Shown: piece after piece, positions 21,142 through 33,879 of the stretch
How the letters are laid out: the number at the start of each line of letters is the position of its first letter
Position numbering within the stretch: the first letter of the stretch is position 1
Assembly: GCA_963971225.1 (NCBI GenBank)
Contig: OZ020267.1
Coordinates: 36,794,989-36,858,988 of the forward strand
Reading direction: 5' to 3'
DNA: 64,000 nt
Source of the DNA: Melieria omissa
Taxonomy: Eukaryota > Arthropoda > Insecta > Diptera > Ulidiidae
The notes under the pieces: model-generated
Databases searched by the model: none
Told to the model about the DNA's origin: nothing
What the model saw: only the letters and a program-made list of their open reading frames with translations
Translations under genes and position numbers: made by a program

Positions 21142-23590
21142 TAATAGTTTAGTCAAATAGAAACAGAGTCATACTGACATACATAATATGTTTAAGAAAT
21201 TTAAGTACATATTATGTACATATTATGTACTTAAATTTGCGTTCTAAAAACGTTTTGCACTATTAATGATTGAATCAATAGTCATTTTAGCTCCACATAA
21301 ATAGATCGGGAACATTATTATTTTTCACAATCACGGAACTTGTTGTATTCACTAATTGATTAATGATTGGTTAAATATTTATTTCACGATACATGAATTC
21401 CACTAAATTTTTTGGCAAATAATGGATTTTTCGAACTTGACAACAATGCCGCGCAAAAGCAGGAATATGCTTCCAAGTTTATATTTTCCATTTGATGCCA
21501 CGCTAAGCAAAAACCAGAAGACGCCAATGGCTTCTAAAGCTGACTTTTTGACAGCGCATACGTCAGAGGCATAGTTAATCGCTGCCATTAGCGGCGAATG
21601 GACAGACAGCGGCAGACAGCAAATCGCCAACTAGTCAGTCGGCTGACCAATGAAAAGCTTATCGAAACGAAACCCCAACCGCAACAGCAACAGCTCTGAC
21701 AGCAGCGCGCTGACGACTTTTATGTACAACGACAACGTCGGAACTTGTTCGCCTATGGAGCGAACAAATGTCGAACATGCGGTTCGCTCTGAGCGCTGAG
21801 CTCAGTACGGGCGGCTTAGCTTGCGGTGCGAATATTCGACAGTCCACAGTCGGCATTCTTGTTGAATTAAATTAAGCGCTTATAAGCAAGCACGTTTGTT
21901 ATTTAAATGACGTCGCTGTGACGTCAAAACACAAATGCTTATTTACGACAGCGGCAGCAATTCATCGACAGCATTCGCCGAAAAAACTGCCACAACAACT
22001 GCGGCAAAATAATAAAAGCAATATTCAGATTATACACACACGTTGTGTGAATACAACCAGAGTTCGGACGCGAACTGTGTGCGTTTGTGTGGCTGTTTGT
22101 TTGTATGTATAAATAGTAAGCACAAAAATAACGCCAAAACAAAAGCAAACTAAAGTGACACGAAATGAGTGGCAGACCAAACAGCCGAGCGGCAATGTGG
22201 ACACAAGTGGTGGCACTTGGCGGGCGGTCTGTGCCTCGCCAGCAACCACTATGCCAACTACTAAACACCAAAGGTTAACAGCAACAACAACAACTACAGC
22301 TACAGATAGAAGTGTGATACGGAAGCGGACTCGAATCAAATCGTCAAATCGAATTGAAAGCTACCAGCGCTGCCATACATAGCGACACATACTATCTCTA
22401 TTTATGGATGTATGTAAAATATGTACATATGTACATGTGTACATGGAAGTATGCGAGCAAGTTGCCTCGAAGCATGTGCACCCATAACCGCAGCTCAGCA
22501 CTCAACACATAAATCCACTTGGCACTCGGTGCCGTAATGCGCCACATGCATGTCTGTCCACGATGACGCGCCGCGGCAGCCTTACTTGCCACTTACACTA
22601 AATGCTTCCGCGCCAGAAGCGCAATTTGGCTTTTCGGTCGACACTGCCGTTCGGTTCGTCTGTCAAAGGAGTGGAGTTATTATTTGGGGAGTTGCCAGTG
22701 GAAAAGTGCAACTCATTGCTTCTACTTGGCACTTGCGATGTACCCAACACCAGCTCCGCTGCCTCCCAACGAGTGCTTTACGACGTGCTTTGCATTTCGG
22801 CAAATTTATTCATTTCGAGTGGCCAGTCAATTAATTAGAAAATTAACGAGCATTTCAACGCAGCCACCAACACACATTTCGATAGAGCTTTCGTGTTTTT
22901 TCTTTTTGGCGCTCAAAAAGCGACCAACTATTTTACAACTGTACACACTCCATTAAAAAACAAATACGCATTCCTCTTGGCATTTGTGTAAGTGTGCGAT
23001 TGTATGTGTTGGCAGCGCACCACCCACTCAGCAGCGCACTACACACACACACACCTTGATTGGACATCATTGCTTTGCCGTGTTGTTTGTCCATTTTCGC
23101 TGTAATATTCACACTTTGGCTGGCTTCGCTATGCAGCCACACATATTTTCCTATTCGATTATGAGTTGCTGTCGTTGACGTATAGAATTGCCAGCAATTG
23201 TGGCGAATGAAAATTATAAACGGCCTACGGAACACACATGTCGTAAACACATTCGTTGGTGTCAATTAGCAGACACTTGATGACCAGTTTGTTAAAAGCT
23301 GCATTGCAGTTGAATGAAGTATGGAATGTATCAATGTAACCTTAGCTGGAAGTTTGCAAGAGATATAGAAAATTGTATCGAAAACAATTCTTAAAAACTA
23401 AGAATAGCAAATTCGTATAGACAACTTGTGACCTAAAATCAGAATGCGGCGAAAAAAATATTATTGTTACGATAATAAGTTTGCTTTCCAACGCAGGCGT
23501 AGTTCGTATCGCTAAAATGTGCCCAAAAAAAAACACTGAAATTCTTTTTTTCTTTTTTTTTTTAACTCGAACAAACGCGCAGGGGATGAC
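21142..23590. other. gene-less stretch with one strong inverted repeat
   Basis: A 15-bp perfect inverted repeat (aaatttaagtacata at 21197-21211; its complement at 21224-21238) surrounds a 12-bp loop. 21900-23300 is CAG/CAA/ACA-rich with (CA)n runs and many overlapping ORFs without domains. No host exon could be supported. Confidence 0.6.
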
Positions 23591-23599
23591 CCCTATTTA

Positions 23600-23930
23600 T
23601 GCGAGGCATTGCGTTGGTTCAGGAAGAATATAAAGGTTAGGAGATAGGGTTATGAGTAAAGTGTTTATGGACTCTTGCGTTGAACCCATCGAGATCATAA
23701 GTGCTGGGGAAGATATCCGCAGGGAGACCATTCCACAGCCGCGCTGTGCGGGCCAAAAACGAACTTTCTCTGTAATGCGTAGTGCGCTGGAACATCGTTT
23801 CAACGTGGAATGCATGGGCGCCAGTGTTCAAACGGTTTGCCCGTGGAAATACCCGGAGTGATGGCATCAAACTGCTCATCTCCACTGAGCAATTGCAGAA
23901 AAAGTATCGGTAAAACAACACCACACACGC
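23600..23930 (-). pseudogene. LINE ORF2 C-terminal relic
   Basis: The minus frame contains RESSFLARTARLWNGLPADI followed by YDLDGFNARVHKH. The RTARLWNxLPxxxFP...YDLxxFKxxVNxHL pattern is the conserved extreme C-terminus of a group of insect LINE polyproteins. The upstream RT domain is missing. Confidence 0.65.
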
Positions 23931-24184
23931 CACGTTTCGACGATGTTCTTTACAATATTTTACAATTTATTGTCACTAGTGACTTTTCAAATGCACTTTC
24001 ACTTCACTGTTTCATTCATATTACAGCACTGCCTTTTATACTTGTCTATCCGCAGCTTAACTCATTCTCGAACATTCCAGGATTGCCTCGAACTGTCTCT
24101 TTATTAAATCTAGGAAAATTACCAGGCCCCTTTGGTAAGGTTAGGTTAGGCTGGCCCCAGGATGGTCTCACATATACCAAATTA

Positions 24185-24504
24185 GTGGTTCTCTTCTTCT
24201 TCTTCTTCTTGACTGGCACGACAGCCCGATTACGAGACTAAGGCTTAGCTACCCGCAACCAACCGTGTCGTGCGTGTGAATTTTTTACACGGTTGGAAGG
24301 GACCTACACAGTTTTATGCCGATTCGGAACGGGTAGTTGGGAGATTTTTCATAGGCAATTTTACTCTCAGAGGTTTGCCATTTCCTGCTGAGAGGACAGC
24401 CGCCGAAAGAAAAATTGTTGTTTTTCTGTTTTTTTCGGTGTTAACGCAGCGGAGTATTGAACTCGCGGCCCAACGCACTAGCCAGCTGAGCTACGGCGGC
24501 TGCC
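24185..24504 (-). mobile_element. tRNA-derived SINE with (GAA)n-type tail
   Basis: On the minus strand it starts GGCAGCCGCCGTAGCTCAGC at 24504. The body shares ctttcggcggctgtcctctc and ggaaatggcaaacctc with the copy at 5566-5724, and ataaaactgtgtaggtccct recalls the tail of the 25154-25758 copy. It ends in an (AAG)n run (complement of about 24188-24207). Confidence 0.75.
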
Positions 24505-24539
24505 GTGATCCTCAGTGTTACCAAATCATGGAGCGGAGA

Positions 24540-25920
24540 CGTAGAATCTGAGTAGGTCGCCATTTCTTTGTTCCGCAATACTTTTCAAGCAGGGGAACGA
24601 CGTGGATCCAAGGCAGCTGACCCGTAACCTATAGAAAGCAGGGCAGTTTCACAACAAGTGCTCCAGGGTACTCTTGGCATTGTCTTCCTTACATCCCGTG
24701 CAAGCGTCACTTGGTACCAAGCCAATGTTGGCAGCATGAGACGGTATGAAACAGTATCCCGTGAGTACCCCAACTATTAGCTTGCAATGCTCTTTTCGGA
24801 GTGACTGAATTTTTGTTCTTATGTCTGCGAAGCATGATTTTTGCGGTCCCGTAAGATGCAGATCTCTGTCACATGGACCCCGAACCGTAAATCATTGCCT
24901 CTTCAATCGCCATTTTTAGCGTAGAGAGAAATGGGTGGATGTCGGATACGCTAACCACCGTCAAACGTGCCCCAGGTTTGGCGAGCGTGTTTAATTTCTT
25001 TGAATACCATTATATCCCGTTACCCAACAAACAGTAACTAGTCTATCGAAACAAAGTGCGTCTAATCTGGCTCTGCATTTCTTTACGCATCTCGAATTTG
25101 ACATTACAGCTACTGCCGCTTGGCTGTCGATATAGTTGTTGATCCGAGAGTTAGGTTAGGTTATGGTGGCTGCCTCTATAAGAGACACACTCGGAGGCAT
25201 ATTATGAGGTCCATTGTGATACCACATATTTCACTCGTTTTTGAAATGTGTATGCAACACTGTCTTTCCAACATATGTTACAGCACACATTTCAAGCGGA
25301 TGGGTTAATGATTAATGAGTCCGGAAAATTTGCACAGCAGAACTTATAAACCTTTCTCCCTTGCACCCACTTTCTCTTTTCTTTTCCCATTCTCATTACC
25401 TCATTCAACTTTTTTCCTGAGCCTTAAGCACAACGAGCTATTAAGCCTGAGTGCTTAAGGTAATGACTCCCCTTAGGTTATTTGATTGGCTTCCCCTCAC
25501 ATCCATCAATCGAAGGGGATTGGGGAAGGGAGGGCACCTACAGTTTAACGCCGAATCCGAACGGCGATTGGCAGTTTTTCTTTCACACTTGGAGATTTTG
25601 CCATTGCCTGCGATTGTGCGATTCTTGTAATTCTCATCTGCTTCATGTGGATACCGATAGAAATAGACGAGTTTTTTCACCAGCCCGAGCCAGGAATCGA
25701 ACCTGGCGCCTTTGGTATGAGAAGCCAGCGCGCTACCCACTGGACTATCGAGGCCAACATCCGAGAGTTAAGAAAAGTGCGTTCCATTACCAGCTCTGCC
25801 GCTCTCATGACAGCGTATATCTCGGATTGGAAGATTGGTCGAGCTACAAGCCCCCTAAAAGTATGCAACCACGTACAATCCATGTTTTGTGTGGTCTAAA
25901 CTAAGTGTCCTCGCAGTTGG
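24540..25920 (-). pseudogene. LINE RNase H and C-terminal relic, split by a SINE
   Basis: Reading the minus strand from about 25890: FQSEIYAVMRAAELVMERTF, the middle of an RNase H domain. After the SINE at 25154-25758 the domain resumes with IDSQAAVAVMSNSR and VTVCWVTGYNGI. It then leads to LIVGVLTGYCF and a zinc knuckle C-x2-C...H...C (DACTGCKEDNAKSTLEHLL), which has an in-frame TGA just before NCPAFYRL. The target duplication atccgagagtta (25142-25153 and 25759-25770) marks the break exactly. The gene was already a LINE of the RNase H-bearing type and is now dead. Confidence 0.78.
25154..25758 (-). mobile_element. long tRNA-derived SINE, ~605 bp
   Basis: On the minus strand the head TTGGCCTCGATAGTCCAGTG starts near 25758 and a B box with a perfect T-arm (CCAGGTTCGATTCCTGG) follows. 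The 3' part holds tgcctccgagtg and ends ggcagccaccataacctaac. The 12-bp direct repeats atccgagagtta flank it. At about 605 bp it is long for a SINE, so it may be a composite of the short form (19198-19336) with an internal insert (about 25200-25530). Confidence 0.82.
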
Positions 25921-26116
25921 GCAGAGCCAAATAGGTTATCGTCACAATTTTCATTAACTTTTAAGGATCTAGAAGGACATTGATCACATTCTTTATAATG
26001 TACGTAAATACTGTTGGGCCAAAGTGTTGCCTACTATATCGACATCCTAAAACACTGTCAAAATATGAGGTTCGCGACATTTCTTTGCTGATATTGTCAT
26101 GGAAGTTGCTCAAAGG

Positions 26117-26461
26117 TGGCGAGACTCGATAGCTCAACGAGTTGTGCGACGGCTTCTCACACCAGAGGCCCTAGGTTCGATTCCTAGTTTAGGCTCATTA
26201 AACACTCGTCTACTTCTACTATGAGCAACGCAGAGCCAGGCAATGGCACAGCTTTCAAATGTAAAGGAAAACCGGTCAGAGTCGGCTTTAAATTGTACGA
26301 CCCCTCAACCCTTCCCTAATTTATTTGAGTTGTGTATTATATCACATGATGAGCCAACACTGTTGAATACACATTTCAAAAGGCTGAAATGATGGTATCA
26401 CAACGAGCCATTTAGGTTTAAATTTGTCTCATACAAAGGCAGCCATCCTGACCTAATCTGC
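26117..26461 (+). mobile_element. diverged tRNA-derived SINE
   Basis: The head CTCGATAGCTCAACGAG and a B box CTAGGTTCGATTCCTAG (perfect 5-bp T-arm) are followed by a body with aacactgttgaatacacatttc and ggtatcacaacgagcc. The tail is ggcagccatcctgacctaat. It is a diverged copy of the 25154-25758 family in the opposite orientation. Confidence 0.7.
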
Positions 26462-28800
26462 TCAAAAGCGTCAATGCAATTTCTTCCTCCTAGAAACCCT
26501 AGCAACCGGCGCGTTGTTCATTGTAAAATTCCATGTGAAAGGACAAAGTTGAAGATGTCCTATCAACTCTTGATGTGACCAACTGGACGAGGCGGGCGCA
26601 ATGCGGAGGCGCCTGGAGGGAACATTTGAGGCAGGCCGTAATTAATCTGGAGAAATGAAATGAAATCTTTCAAACGTACTCTTTATTATACAAATCATTT
26701 CAAGCTTTTGTGTTACAAATATCCTACGAACACTCTTTCTCAAATCTTTTCGGCTGAATTGCCTGAAATCAAATCCTACTTTAGCTCTTTTTTTTAATGT
26801 TCATTTCCCAATATCACTTCCTTCCCTTATCCAGGAACCAACACAATTCACACTGCATGTTCGTTTGCCTAAAGAAAGACAACAAGAATTACCAACACAA
26901 TGATGTCTGCCATATGTCTGCATCCAGTGATGTACATAACATTGTATATAACAAATTCATTTGGATTTTATCAATGAAATCTTACCGCATTCCATTCGCT
27001 TTATCTTGGCGCGCATTTATTTGCCCAAAACGTTTATCTGACAAATTCCGAATACGACGCGGCAATGGCAGTTACCTGTAGGAACGACACCTTGGGCCCT
27101 GTTTTGCCCTGACAAATGACGAGCGCGCTGACTCACGTTCAGCGCACAGCAGCAGGTAACTGTCAGTGCCACACACTCGGGGAAGGTGCTCAAACAACAG
27201 CAACAACAACAACAACTGCCAGATACAGACTTGCACGTCTTTTAAATTTAACTTTCGTAGCAGCAAACGAAGCCGCAATAAATTTTACAGCTCAACTCAG
27301 TTGTAATGACGGCTACCGGCCGCAGACCGCCTCCGGCCACATCCGACTGTCTTTGAGCGGCCGCGTTCTCTGTCTTTGTGTGCCTGCTGGCCCTGAGTGC
27401 CGCATTAGGATCGCTGGGCGGGGGAAATAAGTTAGTATTTGCATACGAGGTTTAACGGCGCTTTCGGGCCTATTCACACGCACGCAGTGGCTGTGGCGCG
27501 GCACCGTAGCGTCCTACAATATTTTGCCAATTCCGTTGCAGGTCCCTGTCGCTTGGCTGCTGGTGGAAAATTCTGCCGTTGCGCATTTTTTATTGTTTGT
27601 CTTTTCGCTGTTTGTCATTTGTTTATTTGTTTGTTTGCTGTTCTTTTTCGGCGTTGTTTTTGTTTTTTTCTGTCAAGTTATCATTTGTCTTCTGGTCGGT
27701 CGGCTTTAATGGCGTTTCTGGGCTCGCTGCTCTTGCGTGCCATTTCGCGCCGCTGCCCTCGCTTGATGTCCTCCCGTTTGTGGGTAATGTCCTGGCTGGC
27801 CTTGTGCCCGTCGATTGTGTCTCTGGCGCGGCGAATGTCTGTCTCCCGGCTGGCTGGATAGACACAGTGTCAGCCAGGCGGTCGCAGAGCGACATTGCTT
27901 AATTTGATGTACGATGACAAAAGTCACAAAGGCGTCACACGCACGAACAGTCAACACCACGGCACACAAACACACACACACACACAGAGGCAACTCTGTG
28001 CCGAATGAGTGGGTCGCACTCGAGCTGACTGCAAAGCCAATGTGCCGCGGCAACCGGCGCGCAGGTAGTCGTCTGCCGGCCAACGGCAAAAGTAATATGA
28101 AAACAAGACGACGACAACAAAAGCGACAGTCGCTAATGTTGCTGCTGTTATCGTTGGCTGTTGTTGTGTTGTTCGTTGGTGTGTTGCGCTGTTGCTGTGG
28201 CCATCCATCTACAAATTTATGACCTCATAAGAATTTCAAATGAAATTACTTATGACGAAAATTATTCGCATTCTTTGTGCGGCCGTCTTCTGGCCGCTCG
28301 GTCGCTGCTATCGCGTCGGCACTGTCGCCGCCAGTGTCGTCGTTCGGCGTGCAACATGCAAAATTACTTCTTTGTGTACTTTGCGCATTGACATTCCGTG
28401 CGGCTCACACCTTGCGCGGCTTGGCGTGGCTTGGCTGCCGGTGGTGCGGCTGTGTGCTATTTTTAGTAGTTGCAGTGGCACAACAAGAACAACAACAACA
28501 TTGGCACCAACACAACAGCAACAACGGGACGATGCGATGGCGCATCGACAGTCAGCGCATTCATTTGTCTGAAGCGGCGCAAAAATTTTAATGTGCTGGG
28601 TGCGCTGCCGATTCGTTTATGGGAAATGATTTCAACTTGCAGCTCGGAGGAATTTTTTCTTCAATTTTAACTTTCGAAGCATTCAATGTGTGCAAGTAAG
28701 ACAAGGCAAGTTGTTTAAAAAGTCATTCAATTCGATTTAAGCGAATCGAATGCATTTTGAATTTATGAAAAAATTATATATATATATTTTTTAAGAATAA
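26462..28800. other. gene-less stretch
   Basis: 27100-28600 is GC-richer, with CAG/CAA/TTG triplets and a (CA)n run near 27970-27987. Many overlapping ORFs of up to 140 codons occur on both strands, but none shows a domain or convincing splice structure. It could be regulatory or intronic DNA of a gene outside the window. Confidence 0.5.
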
Positions 28801-28809
28801 CTAGCAGGG

Positions 28810-30235
28810 CCCCGCAAATTTAAAATCAATGGGGCCAATAAATCAGGTTCTTCTTAACCCTTTGTTGATCTTGTCACATTTTTATGGAAAAATACTTATC
28901 TATTTATTTCTCATTTGAAGGTTTTTCACCAAATTTAAAGTCAATTGGAGCATTAATTCATGTTTCACCATACAAACTCGTAACCCATTGTTGACCCTGT
29001 CAGATTTTTATTTTCGAAAAAATAAAACACAGGTGTAAAATTATTTCTCACTAAGAGAGATTTTCAAGTCTGAAGTCAATAGGTCCATTAATTCTTCATA
29101 TGAACTCTTAACCCGTCGATGACTCCTTTAGGTTTTGATTTTCAAAAAAATAAAAAGCCTATCGAATTATTTCACATTTCAAGTGTTTTCACCAAGTTTG
29201 AAGTCAAAAGATGAAAGAAAGTTTCTTCATACAAACTGTTAACCCTTGGTTCACCCATTGAAGCTTTGGTTTTCAAAAAATGATAAACACGTGCCAAATT
29301 ATTTTTCAATTAAACTGTTTTCACCAATTTTGAAGTCAGAAGATGCAAAAAATTACGTTTCTTCATACAAACTTTTAACACTGGGTTCACCCATTGAAGC
29401 TTTGATTTTCAAAACAATGAGAAAAACGAGTCAAATTATTTTTGATTTCAAGTGTTTTCACCAAGTTTGAAGTCAAATGATGGAAACAAATCAAGTTTCT
29501 TCATACAAACTGTTAACCCTTGGTTCACCCATTGAAACTTTGATTTTCAAAAAAAATAGAAACACGTGTCAAATCATTTTTGATTTCAAGTGTTTTCACT
29601 AACTTTGAAGTCAAAAGATGAAAAAAATCAAGTTTCTTCATACAAACTGTTAACCCTTGGTTCACACATTGAAGCGTTGATTTTTAAAATAATCAAAAAC
29701 ATGTGTCAAATTGTTTTTGATTTCAACTGTTTTCACCATTTTTGAAGTCAAAAGATGAAAAAATCAAGTTTCTCATATAAACTGTTAACCCTTGGTTCAC
29801 ACATTGAAGTTTTGATTTTCAAAAAAAAAAAACACGTGTTAAATTATTTTTGATTTCAAGTGTTTTCACCAATTTTGAAGTTAAAAGATGCAAAAAATCA
29901 CGTTTCTTCATGCAAACTTTTAACCCTTGGTTCACCCATTGAAGTTTTGATTAAAAAAAAAATTACAAACACGTGTCAAATTATTTTTGATTTCAAGTGT
30001 TTTCAGCAACTTTGAAGTCAATGGGAAGTCTTATCGTTTACGCACCTTAACCCCTCGTTGACCCGGTAAAATTTTGATTTTCGAAAAAATACGTGTCGAA
30101 TTATTTTTTATTTGAAGTGTTTTCAACAAATTTGAAATCAATAGGCCCATTAAATCCCGTTTTTTCTTACAAAACTTGAACCCATGTTGTACCTCGATAT
30201 TTCAAAAAATCTTGTCTTAGCGGAGGTAAATTATT
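28810..30235. repeat. AT-rich tandem repeat, ~127-139-bp units (copy B)
   Basis: About eleven units with landmarks catacaaactgttaaccc, gattttcaaaa, aaattatttttgatttcaag, ttttcacca and tttgaagtcaaaagatg. Landmark positions 28854, 28981, 29108, 29239, 29374, 29513, 29650, 29785, 29919 and 30047 give a period of 127-139. It ends tcttagcggaggt, like the array at 18440-19175. Confidence 0.9.
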
Positions 30236-30239
30236 TAGT

Positions 30240-32720
30240 TTAAATTTCATATTAGCGGTTTGAACTGGGCGATGACGGTTTTTTCATTTTTAAATATTTG
30301 TATTTTCTTTTGTATTTCTATCAACTTTTGCTTTGATGACTTTTATTCTTTTATCGGGTTCTACAACAAGTTCTACAATCAGGGTTCTACAATTACAATT
30401 AACCAGATCCGGTGTGTACTTTTCGAGACATCAGCGGATATAACATATAGACTTTGTAGGTTAATAATCATTCTTTCTAGGGTTAATATTCATTTTTGAT
30501 TAGTGAATTAGAGCAATCGATTGCAAACGAAGTGATTGTGGGTTCGAATACACAAAAAGTAAAGTTATGCTTTTTATCAAAAAAACTTCTTCTTTTTATC
30601 AAATAAGGTTATTCTTTTATACTTTAAAAATGTATCTTTTTATCAGCAATGCACAAATTTCTTGGTTTTCCTTCTTTTTTAAATCAAATCAAAGAATATT
30701 TCACAACTTTGTTAAATTTAATTTTTAATTTTTTATCTAAAATTCATACTAAAGTACATAAGACTACGTGCATTCAAGCAAAAATAAAGCCATACAGAAA
30801 CTAAAATCTTATAAATAAGTATAAAGCTACGAAGCTCAAAACGAAAATGCTTTTGAACTTATAAAAGCAAAAGTTTGCAAGACAATGCCAGAAATAAAAA
30901 TACACAAAAAAAAGCAAAGCAAACAAAAACCAACAATAAACAAAGTACACTTTTAAGACATAAAAACATGGCGTAAATGACGACATTCAATGGCATAACG
31001 ACATAAACTTTGGCCGCACGCAACAAGCTCCAGCGCGTCTCCAGCGTGTGTCGACGTTGGGCGAAGCAAGGAAAACATGTTAAAGTTGTTGTAGTTGTCG
31101 AAGGTTTTCAAAGTTTATTTCGGTTCTTGTATATTTATTATAATTTTTTTCATTTTGCAGAGATTGAATACATTTGGGGTTCAGTGACCGAACTGAAGTT
31201 AGGCTCAACTGAAGCGTACTGAAGTGCGCGGTCAGCGCTTATGGGCGGCGAGGGGAAAATTGGCGAAACAATAAACCGTACACACATCGCCCACATGATC
31301 CAGAAATGGAAACGTTTCATGTTTTCTCTGGAGTCAATTTGAGTATTTGACATACTTGCGTCCAGTAAAGGAAATCGAGTGCATAAATAGATAACAGTAA
31401 ATCAGCAAATACGCCGAATACGTCACCGAATACGCTGACAGCCGACACAGCACTCGTGTTCGCAATTGCTCGTCATTTATGTTTCAAAGTTTCACTTTGT
31501 TCAGTAGCAAAGGTGAGTTCCATTTTTATTTTGCAACAACAGCAAACAAGCGAACAAGCGAGCACACAAAATTTGATCGAATTTGACAAGTTGGCACTGG
31601 CACCGGTTGCCCAACTTAATTAAGCAAATTGAATTGTTCGGCATGCAAATAATGGCCTCGGCGTAATGGTCTGCCAGGCGCCTTGGACAACCGGTGTGGG
31701 CCAAAAGTTTTGGCCAACTTGTCGCAGTTGTGATTTGCAGTGAAACCGTCGCCCGAAGTTGCCAGCTCGGCAATAACAAAATTAATTGCGCTCAAGTTAG
31801 CGTAGCGAAAACTTCTGCGTTCAAATCATGTGGCGGCCATTTCATTTTTATAGCATGTTCGGCTCAAATTAATTCCAATTATGATCGCCGGCTTAAAGCG
31901 AACACAACATGGCAACAAGCTACAAATTTCTAAAAACAACAACGGCAACAGCTAAGCAACTGTTTTCTGCATACATTTGACGTTATTTACAAATGTTTTC
32001 CATATTTCAGTGCAGTGTTTGTTTCAAGTGCAAATGAACGAACGCCATCGCCATTGGACGAGGACATTATTGTGCGAGTGCGCCATTTGTCGCGCCGAGC
32101 GCCGGCAATTACCAACGGTAATTAAAATTGCAATCAGACTTATTTGCGGCGTCGCGACAAGTTAGCTCACTCTGACAATGCGACTAGACGCCACGCATTC
32201 GCCGCGACACCAGTCAGTTGTGCAGTACGAGTACGCACGTCCCTAATTAGCGCAGGACATACCTTGGGTCCGGCGCACATTAAGGAGTAGTGTCACGACG
32301 CAAACAGTGACACACAAAAGAAGATATTAAATAAATGGTTACACAAGGGAAAATGCTAAAAAATTTGTGTCGCTTTCCTGCATCTCAATTGTCTGACGTT
32401 ATAAAACAATTTCAGTACTGTGAAATTGTTTGAGTATTCCAACTCCCCAAAGCTATAAGGAAAGTAGTGTAGTCTAGATTAGTTTAGGCTTAGGGGAATT
32501 TTAATTTAGTAATCTAACTTTGTGAATACCAAATTAATAAAACCGAAAGAGCGTTGAAAAGAACGTAAGATATTTTTTCGTAAAACCGTGAAGAGGTCAA
32601 GGAATTAATAATACAAGTTCCTTCACTTCTGACCTTCCAGCCCATACAACCGAAATAAAAAAGTAGCAGATCACATCACCAAATCTAAATTTATACTACT
32701 AAAGTTAGTATAGTGTAGCC
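30240..32720. other. gene-less stretch
   Basis: 30300-30960 is strongly AT-rich. A lone B-box-like motif (gggttcgaatac) lies near 30540. 31000-32300 is mixed-composition non-coding DNA. No gene or element was recognised. Confidence 0.5.
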
Positions 32721-32721
32721 A

Positions 32722-32868
32722 GAATGAAGTTTCGAATCGAATCTTTTACAATGAAATACAATAAAACCCGTAAAACCCGCATAAGTATTTCACTCGAATG
32801 AAGTTTCGAATGGAATCTTTTACAATGAAATACAATAAAACCCGCATAAGTATTTCACTTACTTACTT
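32722..32868. repeat. 74-bp tandem duplication
   Basis: gaatgaagtttcgaat, followed by cttttacaatgaaatac and cccgcataagtatttcact, occurs twice with a period of 74 (starts at 32722 and 32796). Confidence 0.85.
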
Positions 32869-33287
32869 CGACATTGTTGCACAGAAGCGAAACATGGCTT
32901 GTCTCGAATGCCATCACTCAGAGGCTACCAACTTTCGTAAACAAATGCCTGCGAATCATCTGCAGGATATTCTGGACCAACACAATTAGTAACGACGCAC
33001 TGTGGATGATTACCACAGAGAAACCCATTCTGAGGCAAATAAAGCGTAGAAAATGGAAATGGATAGGTCATACACTAAGAAAACCTCCCGACAGTATCAC
33101 GAGAATGGCACTGGACTGGAACCCGCAAGGGAGTAGAAGTCGCGGTCGACCAAAAAACACATGGAGAAGGTCGATCCTAAGCGAACTAGCCGCCGTCAAC
33201 ACCACATGGGACGGCGCGAAAACAACAGCCCAGAATCGTGTAAGATGGAAGAGTCTTGTGGAGGCCGTATGCTCCAGAGACGAGTGA
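32868..33287 (+). pseudogene. LINE ORF C-terminus, RTE-like
   Basis: About 137 codons read LRQIKRRKWKWIGHTLRKPP, then ITRMALDWNPQG, SRGRPKNTWRRSI and NRVRWKSLVEAVCSRDE, ending in TGA at 33285-33287. This is the conserved tail of RTE-like LINE polyproteins (W-I-G-H-x-L-R-K, G-R-P-K-x-T-W-R-R). The upstream RT domain is absent, so it is a 5'-truncated copy. Confidence 0.75.
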
Positions 33288-33374
33288 ACAAGGAAAAAAG
33301 CTGGAACACTTAGGCGGGTCGAGTACTAAACGAACATAGCACCTAAAAGGGGTCTTAAAATTTCTAAGCGAATC

Positions 33375-33560
33375 CTACTGAGTGAATTCCAGAGACTGCA
33401 AGCTCGCCGAACTGGCTCAATTTGAAGAAGTGTTCCGTTGTGCTGTTGCTTCATCGAATAGGTCTTTCCTGCATGGGATAAGAAGAACTCGCATCATCAA
33501 GATAGAATTTGATGCATTTTAGTCCTTTTTCCGATCAACTAAGAAGCCAATTAGTCTATT
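33375..33560 (-). pseudogene. LINE 3' end fragment
   Basis: The minus strand matches the sequence around 49200-49400: ctaaaatgcatcaaa near its start, then gatgatgcg, gaagcaacagcacaacggaacac and a Leu/Glu-rich end. It is the last coding part and 3' UTR of the same LINE family. Confidence 0.65.
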
Positions 33561-33879
33561 CCCTAAGAACTTGAAGACTTCACGAACAGCTCCAGAACAG
33601 AACACGTCTCTAATGCCGTCAATCAACTGGGGCTCGACGGTTGTTTTCCCTAGAGGTTGCATACCATACTTGAGACAATGAACTTTGTTGTGGATAACAG
33701 GTGGAGAGGCATATCGATGGGTTTCTGTAGATACACAGCCTTTTAACCACCTCCAAGATAGTCCAGTCCTCCAAATCCAGACTCAACTATGTCGGTAGAC
33801 ATAATAGCACGTGGGAATAGCGGGTAACGAAACTTCTGATTCGATAGCTGGAATGGATTCTGAGGCTGCATTTATTGGC

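Noticed and set aside
19198..26200. tRNA genes at the A/B-box motifs (19198, 24504, 25758, 26117)
   Set aside because: The T-arms are intact, but acceptor stems and anticodon arms do not pair, tails continue into shared SINE bodies, and target duplications are present.
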